Shown here: piece by piece, positions 11,762 to 23,759 of the stretch
Layout: each line of letters starts with the position of its first letter
How positions within the stretch are numbered: the first letter of the stretch is position 1
Assembly (NCBI GenBank): GCA_907163375.1
Contig: CAJQUW010009000.1
Coordinates: 62,001-126,000 of the forward strand
Direction of reading: 5' to 3'
Origin: Prostheceraeus crozeri
Lineage: Eukaryota > Platyhelminthes > Polycladida > Euryleptidae
DNA length: 64,000 bases
Program-made: the position numbers and the translations under genes
Notes under the pieces: generated by a model
What the model saw: the letters and a program-made list of their open reading frames with translations, nothing else
Database searches by the model: none
What the model was told of the DNA's origin: nothing

Positions 11762-11765
11762 TTAA
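11762..11765. other. Empty piggyBac target site (TTAA)
   Basis: Copy A reads AATGTTTAAAAGGGCTATG here. At the matching place in copy B the TTAA is duplicated around a 2.2-kb piggyBac element. The intact site shows that the element inserted into copy B after the duplication, or left copy A precisely. Confidence 0.85.
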
Positions 11766-12067
11766 AAGGGCTATGATTTTAAAATGTTTAAAATATGAGT
11801 CATCGTTCTTTTGTCTTAAATATTTTTTCTTTATTCCAGCTTCTTTTCAAGTTAAGCAGCCTATTAGATGTGTCGGCAGTCTTCAAAGCTGCAGGAGGAG
11901 GTTGAGATATAAAAATGGAGATATTTGCAGCACAATTAAAATTAAAACCGAAGTTGTCGTACATGAAAAATTGCTTATGCAATAAAAAAGTCTACATTGT
12001 GTAAAGAATATGGCATATTCGAAAGCTTGCAAGAAATGGAAAGCGACTTACACCGGATGGGTCTCAA

Positions 12068-12588
12068 TGCACTTTTAGAAGAAGAATCCTTCAACATCTG
12101 AATGAAATGGACAGTAATGTATAGTATCTGCGGCTTTCTGCTTGTGGCATAGCGTGTCTTTGGCATGTTCTCTTCTTCACAAGATACAACAGATTTCAAT
12201 ATGTTTTAATTCAACATAATGATTCAATAATATCATTTCATAACTTGCTATAATCAAGAAGAAAGTTCAAAACCTTTGATACCAGCCAACTATACAAATC
12301 ACATCGAATTTGTGACGCTTTCTAAAGTACACACGCTTTCTAAGCATTCCAAGTGATTTCAATTCATTCATGTAGAAGTCCAGCATTTTGCTGTACAGTT
12401 GACAATTATACAGGCTTCCACTGAAGCCGGTCAAAATAAAGACCGCCTGTCAGAGAGGATCTACATGTAATGAACTAAATGGCTGGAGTATATCTGGGCC
12501 TATTTTAATTTAGGCTACCTAACCTTACGATTATTAGAAATGACGTTAGTGCATTTCAAAGTTAAGGTTAGGTATCTTAAGGTGATGC
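12068..12588. other. Segment absent from duplication B
   Basis: About 521 bp present here and missing between the matching flanks in copy B (near 26301). I see no terminal repeats or target duplication, so deletion in copy B is as likely as insertion here. Confidence 0.6.
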
Positions 12589-12760
12589 TAGGTTCCTTAA
12601 AGTATCTGAGGTGGTGACTCAGCTTCAAGAGAAACGTATAGGTGCGCAAATCGCTTGCATTCACATTCGTTATACTCGTATATTTTCGTTTCCAACACTC
12701 GGTCTGCATAAATGAAATCTTTTACAGGAGGACATTCCAATGAAAGGCTCCTAATCTTAC

Positions 12761-13257
12761 CACCTTCAGAATGTCATGCTCCCTTAAGGCCTTAAGGCTA
12801 TTTCAATCTGAAGAGAGCATTATCTCACTCAAGCAATATCGAACAATTCAATGCCTCTGCCTGTCACGAGGTGGAATAGACATCTTATCTAACGTAATGA
12901 ATCTACACCATTGAATGCAAGCCTTTTTAATTCATGAATGAATCAGGAAACGAATGACTTTTCATTTACTGCAGAATGAGTATTGGAAACAGAAGGTTAA
13001 ATAAAAACGGTTATTGCTCTCTTAATGAGTCATAAAGATAGTCGTTGTTTATCAAGATAAGTGGCATGAAGTTCTTGATGGCAGGTAGTTCGCTATCCAC
13101 ATTTGCAAGAGAGAATATACTGTAGCTAAAGACGCGTTTCAAGGTAGCTAAATGATCCATATTCCTGAAATCTCAGATGCCATGAAAATAGTGTCTATTG
13201 CACCATAAAAGTGCTTTTCTTTCCATAAAAAGCCTTGAAATGATTTCACTGTAAATA
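12761..13257. other. Spacer, no gene seen
   Basis: AT-rich single-copy-looking sequence between the duplication and the next transposon. Nothing further recognised. Confidence 0.5.
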
Positions 13258-14920
13258 CAGTCCGTTTCATAAAAAGTGGATCATCCTAAAATTTGACTAA
13301 ATAAAACATAAGTATGATACAGAAAGCATTTTTCATGTTATTTCATGTCCCTAATATATTTAAATGTCCTTATATAATCTGATAAGCTATGATACAGTAA
13401 CGGTTCTTAAGAAGCTAATATTTTGTGGCCCTACCCTTATTGTCAATGACATTACCAATTCGTTTAGGCATTGATTCGATGATATCGTTGAATTTTGATT
13501 GATCTAACTTTCTCCACTCTCTTTTTAACAGTGACGTAAGTTGTGATACGCCATCTGTAGGTAGCAGTGAACGACGAACGTTACGTTTTAGAATACTCCA
13601 TACATTTTTTATGGGATTCAGATCAGGAGAACGAGCTGGCCAAGATAATGTCCTAAGCCCTAATTGAGACTTGCATAAGTTGACTCTACTACTCCTGTGA
13701 CACGTAGCATTATCATCCATATATAAATAACCAAGTCGATGGATCACCAAGTTGATCTGTCATTTGGCCAATGTTCATTCGTAAAACATTCACATAGCGT
13801 TCAGAATTCATGGTTCCTTGCTGCATGTGAAGTTCAGAGCGGCCATTGGTCCAAATGCCCGCCCAAATCAGTAGAGTCGCACCACCTTGTACCCGGGGAC
13901 GATGTAAATGTCTCGGAATTTCCTGATCAGATTTTATCCATAATCTCAATCGACCATCACTATCCTTCAGACGGACTGATGCCTCATCAGACCAGACAAC
14001 CCGATCCCATTGATTTCGCCAGTGACAATGACTCATTGCCCATCTGAGACGTCTTTTTGTATGCTGATCTGATAATTCGATCTGAGAGGGCCTCTCACAG
14101 CACTTGAAATTCGACTCAATAAGTCTTCTACGAATAGTGGACTTAGAAATAGACGAGTCTAGTGCAGCCATCTCAGTTAACGAGAGACTTGGATCAACTT
14201 TAACAAATCTCAAAATTAGGCGGTCTCTACGTTTGGATGTTTTGCGTGGACGGCCAGAGCCCTCTTTACGACAGAGTCGAAAATCATCATTATGCCATCG
14301 ATGCACATTTGTGTAAGGGACATTTAGTCGCTTGCTTGTAGCTCGCAAAGAAAACCCTAGTTCTTCTAGCAAGGCTGACACTTTGCCTTTTGTGAATGCA
14401 ATCTCGTTATTGTTCATTTGTGCTTTGTATTGTTTTCAACCGGTAAGAGATAGATTTCTAGCTGAAAGCAATCAGGAGTGATGCCAACACCACCGCAACG
14501 AAGTCAGGAAGCTATGGAACATGAAGTCCAGTTAATCACATGTAGCAGTTACATTATTGTTGATGAATAATGGTGCTATACTGGCTCTGATTGACCGATT
14601 TTCTTTATTTTTGTTTTGCTTGATAGCTTTTGGCTTGTAGAACAACATATTACATAACAAAGAAAACAAATGTAATTTTATGAGAGTGAGGTATGATTTT
14701 GTGTAACATTGCTAAATGAAGATCAAATTATCTACTACTTTTTTATCTATAACAGGAAAGCAACTCAATATTCATGCTTGAAATTTCCAACAATGACATT
14801 AGTAAGCACAAGTGACATATCTTCCAAACTTCAGAGAAATTTGTTCAAGTTTGGCGGAGTTAGACAAAGTTGAAGTTAGGTGATGTTTAAGGGTGATCCA
14901 TTTTTTATGAAATAATCTGC
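13258..14920 (-). mobile_element. Tc1-like element, about 1.66 kb
   Basis: Inverted ends: the left reads CAGTCCGTTTCATAAAAAGT and the right end has the near inverse (TGATCCATTTTTTATGAAAT at 14894-14913). TA lies next to both ends (13256-13257 and 14921-14922). The interior is the transposase read on the minus strand. The right end abuts the 3' side of the LINE at 14930-19430. Confidence 0.8.
13415..14417 (-). pseudogene. Tc1-like transposase with one frameshift
   Basis: Transposase of about 330 residues in two frames. The first (14417 to about 13713) has the paired-type helix-turn-helix DNA-binding region, the GRPRKTSKR basic linker and the first catalytic Asp in VVWSDEAS. The second (to 13415) has YMDDNATCH with the second Asp, then SPDLNPIKNVW. 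In Tc1 proteins the final acidic residue sits in the NPIEN motif; here it is Lys, so catalysis should be lost even without the frameshift near 13730. Confidence 0.85.
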
Positions 14921-15117
14921 TAGTTTGATTATCAATGAGAGAAAGAGAGAGAATCGTATATTTTTCAGAACTGAAAATTACATATAGTCGATTGCAGCTG
15001 TACAATGAATGATAACTTGCAATAATAACAATACAATAAATTCACATATTAACACAATGCAAAAATTCAATGCCTGCATGAATACTCGATTTACAGATAT
15101 ATACATATATACATAAA

Positions 15118-15903
15118 TCACCGAAAAAGATAGATAAAACAAAAAGAAAAAGTAAGGAAAACTACATGAAACACAGAAAATGTAACTAATTGACGAGTAC
15201 ACTCACAACAATGCAAAAACATCGTTGCTTGCTCTTCAAAACAGCAATGAATAGGACGGAATGCTATACAAGTGCATCCGGCTCCACATATTAGCCGATG
15301 GGCCCGTTTTTGAAAGCGTTCGAGCTTACACATTAGCGTCTTTGATAGCTTGACATAGGCCGGAGAAGTTACATGAAAAGAGATGTTACAATAAGCATGG
15401 TAGACCACTTTTAACACTCGGTTAGACAAAACATTTTTCAAACATCTACTTACATAAAGACGTTGAGAGGCACCCTCTAAGATGTCACTAATTTGAAAAT
15501 GCCATGACAAGGTTTCACAAAAAAATAAAGCCCAGTACACGAAGTTGAGACACTTTTGTGGACATAGAAGGTAACGAGCAAACTTTCAACTTTGATTTCT
15601 GTTTAAGAAGTTAAGTTCTTGACTTTTCTTTACATTGAGTGTAAGTCCGACACTCGTGAATTTTTCCTCGATAACAGATCATGAAAAAGCACACTGAGAA
15701 ACAGACTCAATCCTTTCGATGATAGTCAAATCATCAGCAAATTTCACACAATGAATATATTCTGAATGGACATATAGGAGGCGTAAAACAGCGGACCAAG
15801 GACTGACCCCTGGGAAACTCCCGAAGTGGCACACATCAAATGCCTCAAACATCACTGAATTTTCACCATTGAAGCCCTGCCACACAGATATGATTTCAGC
15901 CAC
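15118..15903 (-). pseudogene. LINE reverse transcriptase, C-terminal half
   Basis: Carries the reverse transcriptase active-site box as KFADDLTII (15679-15903 frame) with FADD intact, then after a phase change the thumb and C-terminal region (15118-15540), with LSWHFQISDI and LERFQKRAHRLICGAGC, typical of the segment after the palm in CR1/L2-type LINEs. Frameshifts and stops make it inactive. Confidence 0.75.
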
Positions 15904-15919
15904 AATAGAAAGCCATGGT

Positions 15920-16767
15920 CATAGAGTAGGGATATATAGGTAGAGTGTCGACTCAAAAAAAGTATCTGTATATACAGTAAAATTTTTATATGAAAAGATT
16001 AAGTTTTTGTGGAGATTACATTCCCGTGGTCCAAAAAATTATTTGAGCACTTTTGATTAAGGGTCAAGATTTACCAATTTATAAACTACCAAGATGACTC
16101 TCCTACATAAGTAGTATGAAACAAGTTGGATATAAAAAAGAATGAATATTTGCTAATAAGCATCCCAACTAAGCGGAAATCAAGCTGATTATGAGGGGAA
16201 TTTCATGAATTGTATTATGATGAAAGTCTTCATGAAAAAGTCGCGATATTATTCGTGCTTTCTTGGCTGAAATTTCAAGTTTCTAATTCAATTTTCACCG
16301 GTATGATTTTATGATTCACTAAATTCATGTTTCATTTCTAGAATCTGAATAGTGATGTTGAACCATTTACATCTTTCAAAGTTAAGTGAAGTCATTGTCT
16401 TTGATTATGTGATTTTGCTCTGCCAGTGGCAGGTTGCCTGTGATATGATCATGCTTAAGAAAATACTCTTGAGGTTGAGCATGAAAGTAATAGCAACCTA
16501 TCGAATTGCTAATTTAACAAACATTAAATCTCCAAGGCTGTCATGACACTGAGAATCTGTAAAATGCCATCATTCCTTCTGCATTACAATAATGATCACT
16601 CAATTCCGTTGTTATTTCTACAGGACCGCAAAAAATTGCATATCTCACATTTGTTACCAATACCACCTGTATCTCCCTTGAGTTCATTTAATAAAATCGA
16701 AAGTGTATACACATTGGGGATTTAATAAATGCGGAGTTACCACTCCACCTAATATACTTACTATATG
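15920..16767. mobile_element. Non-autonomous hAT-like element, 848 bp
   Basis: Starts CATAGAGTAGGGATATATAG and ends in the near inverse ACCTAATATACTTACTATATG. Flanking 8-mers GCCATGGT (15912-15919) and GACATGGT (16768-16775) match at seven of eight places, as expected for a hAT target duplication. No transposase is encoded. It sits inside the LINE reverse transcriptase; a second full copy is at 38399-39227. Confidence 0.75.
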
Positions 16768-16775
16768 GACATGGT

Positions 16776-17710
16776 TGAAGCCGGAGGTGTTTAGAAAATT
16801 TATAAGTCGATGGAAATGAAGTCTGTCGAAGGCCTTTGAAATATCCAAAACAATCTTTCGTACAGCTATGGTCTCTCTGGTCTAAAAATGAGGTCACAGC
16901 ATTGTGGATATCCAATAGAGCACTGGGAGGGGAGCCAAAAGGTCTGTAAGCATGTTGATTTGCACCATATAATGAAACTAACTTTTTTTTAATGTTCGAC
17001 AACACAAGGCGCTCAAATATCTTTGCAAGTACCGAGGTCATTGATATCGGAAGGAAGTCACTCACGGTTGGGTGGGCTTTTTTGGGAGTAGGATGCACAA
17101 AGGATATCTTGAAACACTTAGGAAAGGTCTCTGTTGATATTGAATGATTGAATATCAAAGACAAAAGTTTACACAAGAAATCGGCACCAACTTTCAATAG
17201 TCTGGACGGGATCAGATCAGGATCGCAACCCTTCCGGATCTCCAATCGAAGTAACTCCCACAATACATCATCCGTCGATATTACAAAGTTCCACTTGCGA
17301 TTAGCTATGTAGAGCACACAATTCAACATCAGGTGACGAGTTGTAATTCTTCTGAAACTCATGTGTGAACGCTGACAACATATTCTCATTCCTGGATGAG
17401 ATCTGATCTTCTGAAAAGGATTAAAAGCTGAAGAGCCTCTTATTTTCTTCACCACCTTCCAAAGACCATTTACACTTTCTTTATGGTTATTCACACAGTT
17501 CTTCTTAGCCCTGATTAATTCACTCTTCACTTTGAATTTATAATGCCCATAGAGTGGCCAATCTTTCCTTCTGAATGCATCCCATCTCTTGTTGATTAAG
17601 AGTTTCAATAGACGGGTGACCCATGGCTTATCCCTTGAGGTAATTGTCACCATTTCACAAGGGATAGCATTCATACAGTAGTAAAAAGAATGAAAAAAAC
17701 AATCACACAT
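16776..17710 (-). pseudogene. LINE reverse transcriptase, N-terminal half
   Basis: Contains the pre-finger region SRDKPWVTRLLKLLINKRW and YGHYKFKVKSELIRAKKNC, followed by KGCDPDLIPSRLLK and FLPISMTSVLAKIFERLVL, the conserved finger blocks of LINE reverse transcriptase. The frame loses similarity near the MITE junction. Confidence 0.75.
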
Positions 17711-17918
17711 TTCATTGACAGACAGGTTATCATTTGTGACCTAAGGAAGACAGATCATAGAGACTCTGGCTATAAAGTCACGCAAATGAGACTCACGGAA
17801 ATCCCAAACAGGAATTACATACGGCCGGGTGAAACGATCGCAGCAAATTCGTCAAAAAATATCAACAAAAAAATCAACAAATATCTTGTCTAAAATAGAA
17901 TTAGCACGCGTAGGAGTA

Positions 17919-18302
17919 TTAACCTTGTTTTTTTGAAGCCAAATCTTCCTCAAAAAGTGGAGTACAAGGAAAGTCATTAAAATCACCAGCTATAATGATG
18001 TTGAAATCAGGGTTCGATGAAAGAAGAAGGTCAAATTCATCATTTACACAATTAATGATGTCTTCATGATCCTTTCTGGATAATCCTGGTGGAATATACA
18101 CAACACAGCAAATGATCTAACGAGTTGGCATCTGCAATTTCACAAATAAAACTTCGCAGGATGAAGGGAACTTATTTACAGGTAAATGTAAAGTCGATTG
18201 AATCTGATCATTCACCAACAGACATACACCTCCGCCTTTGCGAATTAGACGATCTTGACGATAGAACTTGGAATGCGGAATGCTGAATAAATTATCGGTC
18301 AT
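17919..18302 (-). pseudogene. LINE APE-type endonuclease remnant
   Basis: Two short frames carry endonuclease blocks: RKGGGVCLLVNDQI in 18117-18302, and IIIAGDFND in 17919-18101, where the Asp-Phe-Asn triad is part of the metal-binding active site of APE-like LINE nucleases. The frames are interrupted and shortened. Confidence 0.7.
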
Positions 18303-18446
18303 TTGATCATTTAGTCATGATTCTGTTACTATAGCAATGCCAGGATTGAAGTGACTCATTCAGAGACAAAATCATCAAACTTGGGTAACAAGGATCTCAC
18401 GTTACACAGAAAAGAAGAAGCGTTATTATATCGCTTTTAAAACCAT

Positions 18447-19315
18447 TCAGCGAAGATTTTGTATATCAGCACGGTTTACCACTTTTCCACGATCAATAAC
18501 CACATCTTCACCAACCTGTCGACGACCTTTCAAATCCAATCTTACATTTCCCTCTTGTAACTGCTGGGTAGGATTTACGTCCTGATGAACGAATACGTTA
18601 TGAAAGGAATTAGAGTTACGTAGACTCCTAGACTTTCTCAAAATTTCGACTTTCTTGCCAGCTTACGCCACCCTGACTTTCAGAAGTCAAAGAGCATCGC
18701 TTCTAGATTTTCCAGCCAATTTGTTGTCAGATATATCAACATGTCAGATATATTTAATTTATCCAAAACCTTTTCAACTTGAGATAAATCCAAACCTTTT
18801 CTCTCTTCAATTAAACCGGTAACCTGTTCAGGTATACCATGAAATATGAGATTGTTTGCTCTCGCCAATATACCCTGGAATTCGTCCATGCATAGGTTAA
18901 AGTTCCCCTCCATATCACACTGCACTTTCATCATATTCTGCTTTAAAATCGCAACTTCAAATGACAGTTCATTATGATCTTTACGCACGCTGACCATCGA
19001 TGTCGCGATTGCCTCTATTTGAGCAGACAATTTATCTTCCATCGTCTCAAGGTCATTTCTCAAAGAAGATATAAAAGAAACACAAGATTCTTCAATTCTA
19101 AAAAATGAGATGAAGAAATGGATCCCTAACGAGTATTCCGAACTGATAGAGACGTCATGATAAGCCTTAAGGCGGACTCGAACCAAGCAAAAATATAGCA
19201 AAGACGCGCTGTCTACCCGGACCTTAGACAACAGGGCGATCCAGCAACTCGGTAACCGAAAGAACGGAGAAAACAGATATATGACGAATGATATGACGCT
19301 GAAACCACGTGACAA
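18447..19315 (-). pseudogene. LINE ORF1-like protein
   Basis: The 18680-19315 frame has a coiled-coil stretch (SLRNDLETMEDKLSAQI onwards) followed by ARANNLIFHGIPE, the opening of the RNA-recognition fold of LINE ORF1 proteins. The 18447-18641 frame continues with VFVHQDVNPTQQ and LDLKGRRQVGEDVV. ORF1 proteins coat the element RNA. The first 70 or so residues of the long frame look like read-through of upstream DNA. Confidence 0.55.
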
Positions 19316-19430
19316 AAATCGATATTCGCTAAATCTCGCGCGAGACTGCTGTTACTGAACTGCTTCTGAACAGCTGATTTCTCTTGCTGACAATACCAGC
19401 AGTCAACAGACGAGCAAGAAACCACACGAA

Positions 19431-20029
19431 GATCAATAATCCATAGAATTGTGTGCAGATCTCAGAAAATGGTTGTACTCAATTCCGATCCAAAAATAGA
19501 CTGACGAAGGACAAAGTGGAAATCCAAGTCGAAGCGGTGGAAATTGACCGAAGTGAGCTTATATCACTAGAACATCAATGCGACAGCAAAAAAACACAAT
19601 TGACCACAACCAGAAGGACCACAGACTTCAGCGAAGAGCACAGATTTATTGTGAAGGTTGCAACAATATCACAGAGTCAAAAAACAGAGTCTGTGGCTGC
19701 CTATCACCAGAGATATCGAAAACTAATCGCAGACAATCAGCGAGAGACAACCGACAAACGAGAGCAAATTAAATGAGAGTGTTAAATGAAAGAGTACTAA
19801 AATTACCTTACTTTATTCACAGAAGTACTGAAATGCTTTTTAAGTGCTAATTGAGTAAACGTGATGAAATGTCAATATAGCAGGAACTACGAAAAGGGAA
19901 AGAAAGGTAGGGTGTATATTTAAAAGTAGGTAAGTAAGTAGGTGTGTATTTGAAATAAATGAAAATCATTTTGTTCACAATGAGTTTACAGATCAGTTAT
20001 AAGGATGAGTATGAACATGAAACCAATAA
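19431..20029. other. Spacer, no gene seen
   Basis: An open frame of 107 codons at 19453-19776 is Lys/Thr/Glu-rich but matches nothing I know. It may be the 5' untranslated part of the LINE. Confidence 0.4.
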
Positions 20030-20400
20030 CTAGAAAAGTAGCAGTGACATCGGTATGAAGGATGAAATATAGAAAGACACAGAGAAGTCAAATCATGACA
20101 TTGGGTTATGACGACGAAAAGACCAATGAAAATAGGAGTTAGCTCGTCTCTGAGTCTTTGAGAGTTCCAAACGGAAGTGCTGTGTTCTTTCCAGTTTCTT
20201 TGGGACATAGTGGCAAAGGGGGTGGTTTGGGTCATCACATTTCTTGAGGATGTTTGTTGTCAATCTGTGTCTCTATCGTTAAAAGATTCAGCAATGTGTA
20301 CTCCCAGACACCGATGATTCTAGCAGTACGTCTCTCAAGAGTCTTCACTTTTCATTTGATGAGCACTGTCAGTTTCCCAAATAACGGTGTTGCACACAGT
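20030..20400 (-). pseudogene. LINE C-terminal fragment
   Basis: The minus strand shows TLERRTARIIGVWE around 20310-20350 and, in another phase, HYVPKKLERTQHFRLELS near 20160-20215, like the extreme C-terminus of LINE reverse transcriptases. Only about 120 codons are recognisable and several stops intervene. Confidence 0.4.
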
Positions 20401-20684
20401 AGTATTGACATGACTTAGAAAGACAGTAGAAGTAGCAGTAGCAAGACTGCAAAGGTGAAATTCTGATTGAGCTAGCAAAGGCCATTTGATTGCACTTTAA
20501 TGTATGTCTTCCATTGTGTCAAAATTGTCAATAATTGAAGGAGCATCAATCAGTCAGTGCGTTAGTCAGCACTTGGGTGGATAATGAACATGAAGATCAC
20601 ACGATGACTTCTGTTGCGTAAATGGGAAGTAGGTAGGACAACAGCAATTTATCGATCGAACTACACCACTGCATTGTCATAACA

Positions 20685-21318
20685 TCACTTCACACCATAA
20701 ACTTTATTTCTACATTTCACAGGTGCAAAAAAAAGAGAAAATAAGAATCAAAAATAAATATTTCGCGAAAGCATGGCTTAGGCATTCGAACGCATTAGGA
20801 TAATTCCCAATCGACCAAAAAATTCCTTATTCACTCTGCAGGAGATACATTTATTGCTGCAGAGAAAAGTGTCAAGCCAGTCTCGTACGAAAATGAGCAC
20901 TGTCTCGCACTGTCTCCAAAGTCTCCGTAGACGACCATGGCGAATGGCACACATGCCTACCACATTCTATTACATTTTGAAGAGTTGGCATTCAATTTGC
21001 GTTGATCGGCTGCTGCAACATATGATCCCGTGGTAGCACCTGCGTCCTAAGTCCCACACTGGGAGAAGAATCCACACCGGACAGCTTGTACTTTCTACAT
21101 AGGACATCTTCATTCTTTTCAAAATTCATCTACAATATTTGTCAAATTCATGTTTCTATGTATTTGATGCGTAACTTTTTTCTTTGTGAATGACAAATAT
21201 AACATTATTATTATTATTCACACTTCACAGAACCATCTCCGCTGTATCACCGGTGGTTTGTCATTCTCTCCGACTGTGCTTTGAGTTCGGCCAACGTTTT
21301 CCACACTCTCCGATTGTG
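20685..21318. repeat. Direct repeat D, left copy
   Basis: About 630 bp that recurs at 26713-27271 in the same orientation. The left copy carries an extra stretch of about 110 bp ending in an ATT microsatellite (21200-21217) and lacks about 40 bp found in the right copy. It ends exactly where lectin duplication B begins. Confidence 0.85.
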
Positions 21319-22335
21319 CAACCTTCCAGCACACTATCCGTCTTGTGACACACATAAATCTACTCGTCTTAAAAAACAGTGTGCATAATATTGTTCGACT
21401 ATATTTGTAGAAATTCGTCCACAGCGCATCATTACAACTACCATGCATGTGGTAAACTGATCGTGTGCTATTCTATTAGAACTGAGCGATGGTAAATAAT
21501 AATTTTTTTTAATAATTATTTTTAACTTTCAACTGTTTGCATTTGTGATCGGATGTTCAACTGCATGGATGCATTTGTGCAACGATGTGAAAGTAGAAAG
21601 GGATATATTGCCTCAAACCAAGACATACATAAAGAAAGATACATGAAATAAACTTCAATTCAGATCATTCAATTCATTATTTATGTCAAGTACAGAATTT
21701 CGATGAAGTAGGCCAATACATTGCTTCAAGAAATTTGAATTTAGGGATAAGCCCATAGCACAACTGAGTAAAGATATCAAGTTTGAATCAACTCCAAATC
21801 ATTGTTTTTACTATTTGTGATAATTTTCAAAATATGTTTATCAGGTCGATGCGATTGTCGGAGTCCTTTCATATTTTAGGACTCTGATTCCGATCCGTGA
21901 AAATCTCTGTGGATACTGACTCCACATCCCTTTGAATCAAAAGATTAAACTACAAAGAGAAATGAGTGTGGTTTTAGCAGAAAGCATGGGATCCGTTATG
22001 CTTCTGTTTGCTTTGTATTCTGTATAGGTCACAAGTAAAGAGAAGTTTATTTGTCAATACTGGAAATCAAACATTTCAATATGAAGTCAAACACAAAGTT
22101 AGGATGAATACATCAAATAAGTGATTTTCTTGCTAGCTGTATGTTATAAAGCACGGAACATCGAGGAATGAAAGAGGATGACCGACATGATGTCATGTAT
22201 AGACTAATGTAATGAGACATCTCTTCGATTTCTCAGTGTCATATGGCAAATGAAAGCTCGGCATCTCATTTGCAAATATCCTTTGTTAACAATCCTTTCT
22301 ATCTACCGAGGCGTTGTAAAGAGGACACACACACA

Positions 22336-22376
22336 CGCATAAATGTTTCGATGTCACGCATAAATGGCTCAATGTC
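22336..22376. repeat. 21-bp minisatellite, two units
   Basis: The short counterpart of the 18-unit array at 10116-10495. It lies just past the stop codon of lectin gene B. Confidence 0.9.
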
Positions 22377-23145
22377 ACGCGTATCTACCTTCACATAGCG
22401 CATAATATATATTTTGTCGAGTTGGATGGTTGCAATCAACGTCGTTCCATTTGAATTCGTTCCCGGTGTTGCCAGGTTTTAAGTATTCTAAACAATTTTC
22501 ATTATCGTTACTAGGTTCGGTAGGATGATAGAATGTAAACGGACACATGGTTTTGCCATCCTGCAGCAAACAATTATTATTTGGTTGGTCCATTGCACCG
22601 ATCCAAAACTTAGCCGTATATAAATTCCATTCAGCAGCATAATAGATATACTTTGAAGGGAGATTTTCTATGATCATATTCCTGATAAACTCATTCTCTG
22701 CCATGTTATCCACAGTGATTAGATACATACCAAGCTCTCCACATCGGATCCTGTTTTCACTATATGTTCCAGGACTCTCCATTATCATGTAAAGATGACC
22801 TCGAAATCTCCATGTCAGTTGAATTGGATGATTGGGTAGTCGCACCATGAAACTTTTGGAGTGTTGATGACCATCACAGGCACGGGTTAGCAATGTGCAA
22901 TTCTTATTTTCCTTGTTGAAAAGAATGCTTCTACACCTGTTGTCTGAAGCACATGATATTGCACATTTCAATTTTGAAGAGCAGTATGTGCTTGCTATTA
23001 TAACTTGTGAGCAGGGAACAGCTTGTCCGAGCTTGAAATACAATGGATCGACCACCATGAAGTGATCTGTTGACAATGAATGACATATAACTGCGACGCA
23101 GATCACACTAAAAGTGATCAGAAGAATAGTTTTGTTATCAATCAT
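22375..23145 (-). CDS. Secreted PAN/C-type lectin protein B
   Basis: Paralogue of the gene at 10495-11265: same length (256 residues), signal peptide, cysteine pattern, WIGAMD core, EPS and WND motifs. By direct comparison there are six replacements (positions 42, 50, 147, 157, 168 and 249) and about seven silent changes. Allowing for the larger number of replacement sites this suggests purifying selection on both copies, a rough count only. About 200 bp upstream of the start codon is nearly identical to copy A, so both probably share a promoter. Confidence 0.85.
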   Translation of the reverse strand: MIDNKTILLITFSVICVAVICHSLSTDHFMVVDPLYFKLGQAVPCSQVIIASTYCSSKLKCAISCASDNRCRSILFNKENKNCTLLTRACDGHQHSKSFMVRLPNHPIQLTWRFRGHLYMIMESPGTYSENRIRCGELGMYLITVDNMAENEFIRNMIIENLPSKYIYYAAEWNLYTAKFWIGAMDQPNNNCLLQDGKTMCPFTFYHPTEPSNDNENCLEYLKPGNTGNEFKWNDVDCNHPTRQNIYYALCEGRYA

Positions 23146-23759
23146 GAAGGCTGTGATGACTGAATTTCCGTTTTCTGTTGTATGTTGCTTGCTCTTGTTC
23201 TGAAATCTGAATAGCGCAGGAAGTCATTAAAATTTAGAATAATAGAGTTTAAGACAGAATAAAGTTTTGGGATTGGCTAAGGATGAGGTTTAGATTACAT
23301 TCTCAAGATTCCCTGCGCAGGAACAATTGCGAATGGCGACTCTATTCAAAATATCACTGTAGAGTTTATAATATAGAGCATCTTTTGAAGACATGTTTTG
23401 TGCTCTCACGATAAACAATGAAACTGTGGTAAACAAAATGCTGGTTCATCCGTGCAACAAAATTAAAGTTTATCTCATCAAGAACAAAGACACAAAGTTA
23501 AGAATTACACTACTTATTGTGCTGTTATTGGTGCTACTTAGTATGCATGTACGTCATAGGCCTACTTCGCACTCCAGCAGCCAAGTTTGCTAATGGGGTC
23601 AGAAAACCCATGAATGTCTCAGAAGGAATGAGAATATGCTTTGACTGATTGCCACATTGCCAGTTATGGGTAACATGCTCAACATTTTCCCACTTATTCC
23701 AGATTTTCCCCCTCATCCAATACCCATAACAATCCCCATCAGTTTTAATCAATGTTTAA

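Larger units (their letters stand above)
8613..12760. repeat. Segmental duplication, copy A
   Basis: This block is repeated at 21319-26477 with few differences. The shared parts include the lectin gene, its upstream region and flanking non-coding DNA. Copy-specific differences are a 474-bp MITE (8895-9368) and an expanded minisatellite (10116-10495) here, a 521-bp segment at 12068-12588 absent from copy B, and a piggyBac insertion present only in copy B. Both blocks begin at the same sequence, AACCTTCCAGCACACTAT. Confidence 0.9.
14930..19430 (-). mobile_element. LINE (non-LTR retrotransposon) with ORF1 and ORF2 relics
   Basis: A broken LINE read right to left. Its order is an ORF1-like coiled-coil/RRM protein (18447-19315), an APE-type endonuclease (17919-18302), reverse transcriptase (16790-17710 and 15679-15903), and a C-terminal part (15118-15540). 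A hAT-like element at 15920-16767 splits the reverse transcriptase. The layout fits the Jockey/CR1/L2 group; I cannot assign the clade more exactly. Confidence 0.8.
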
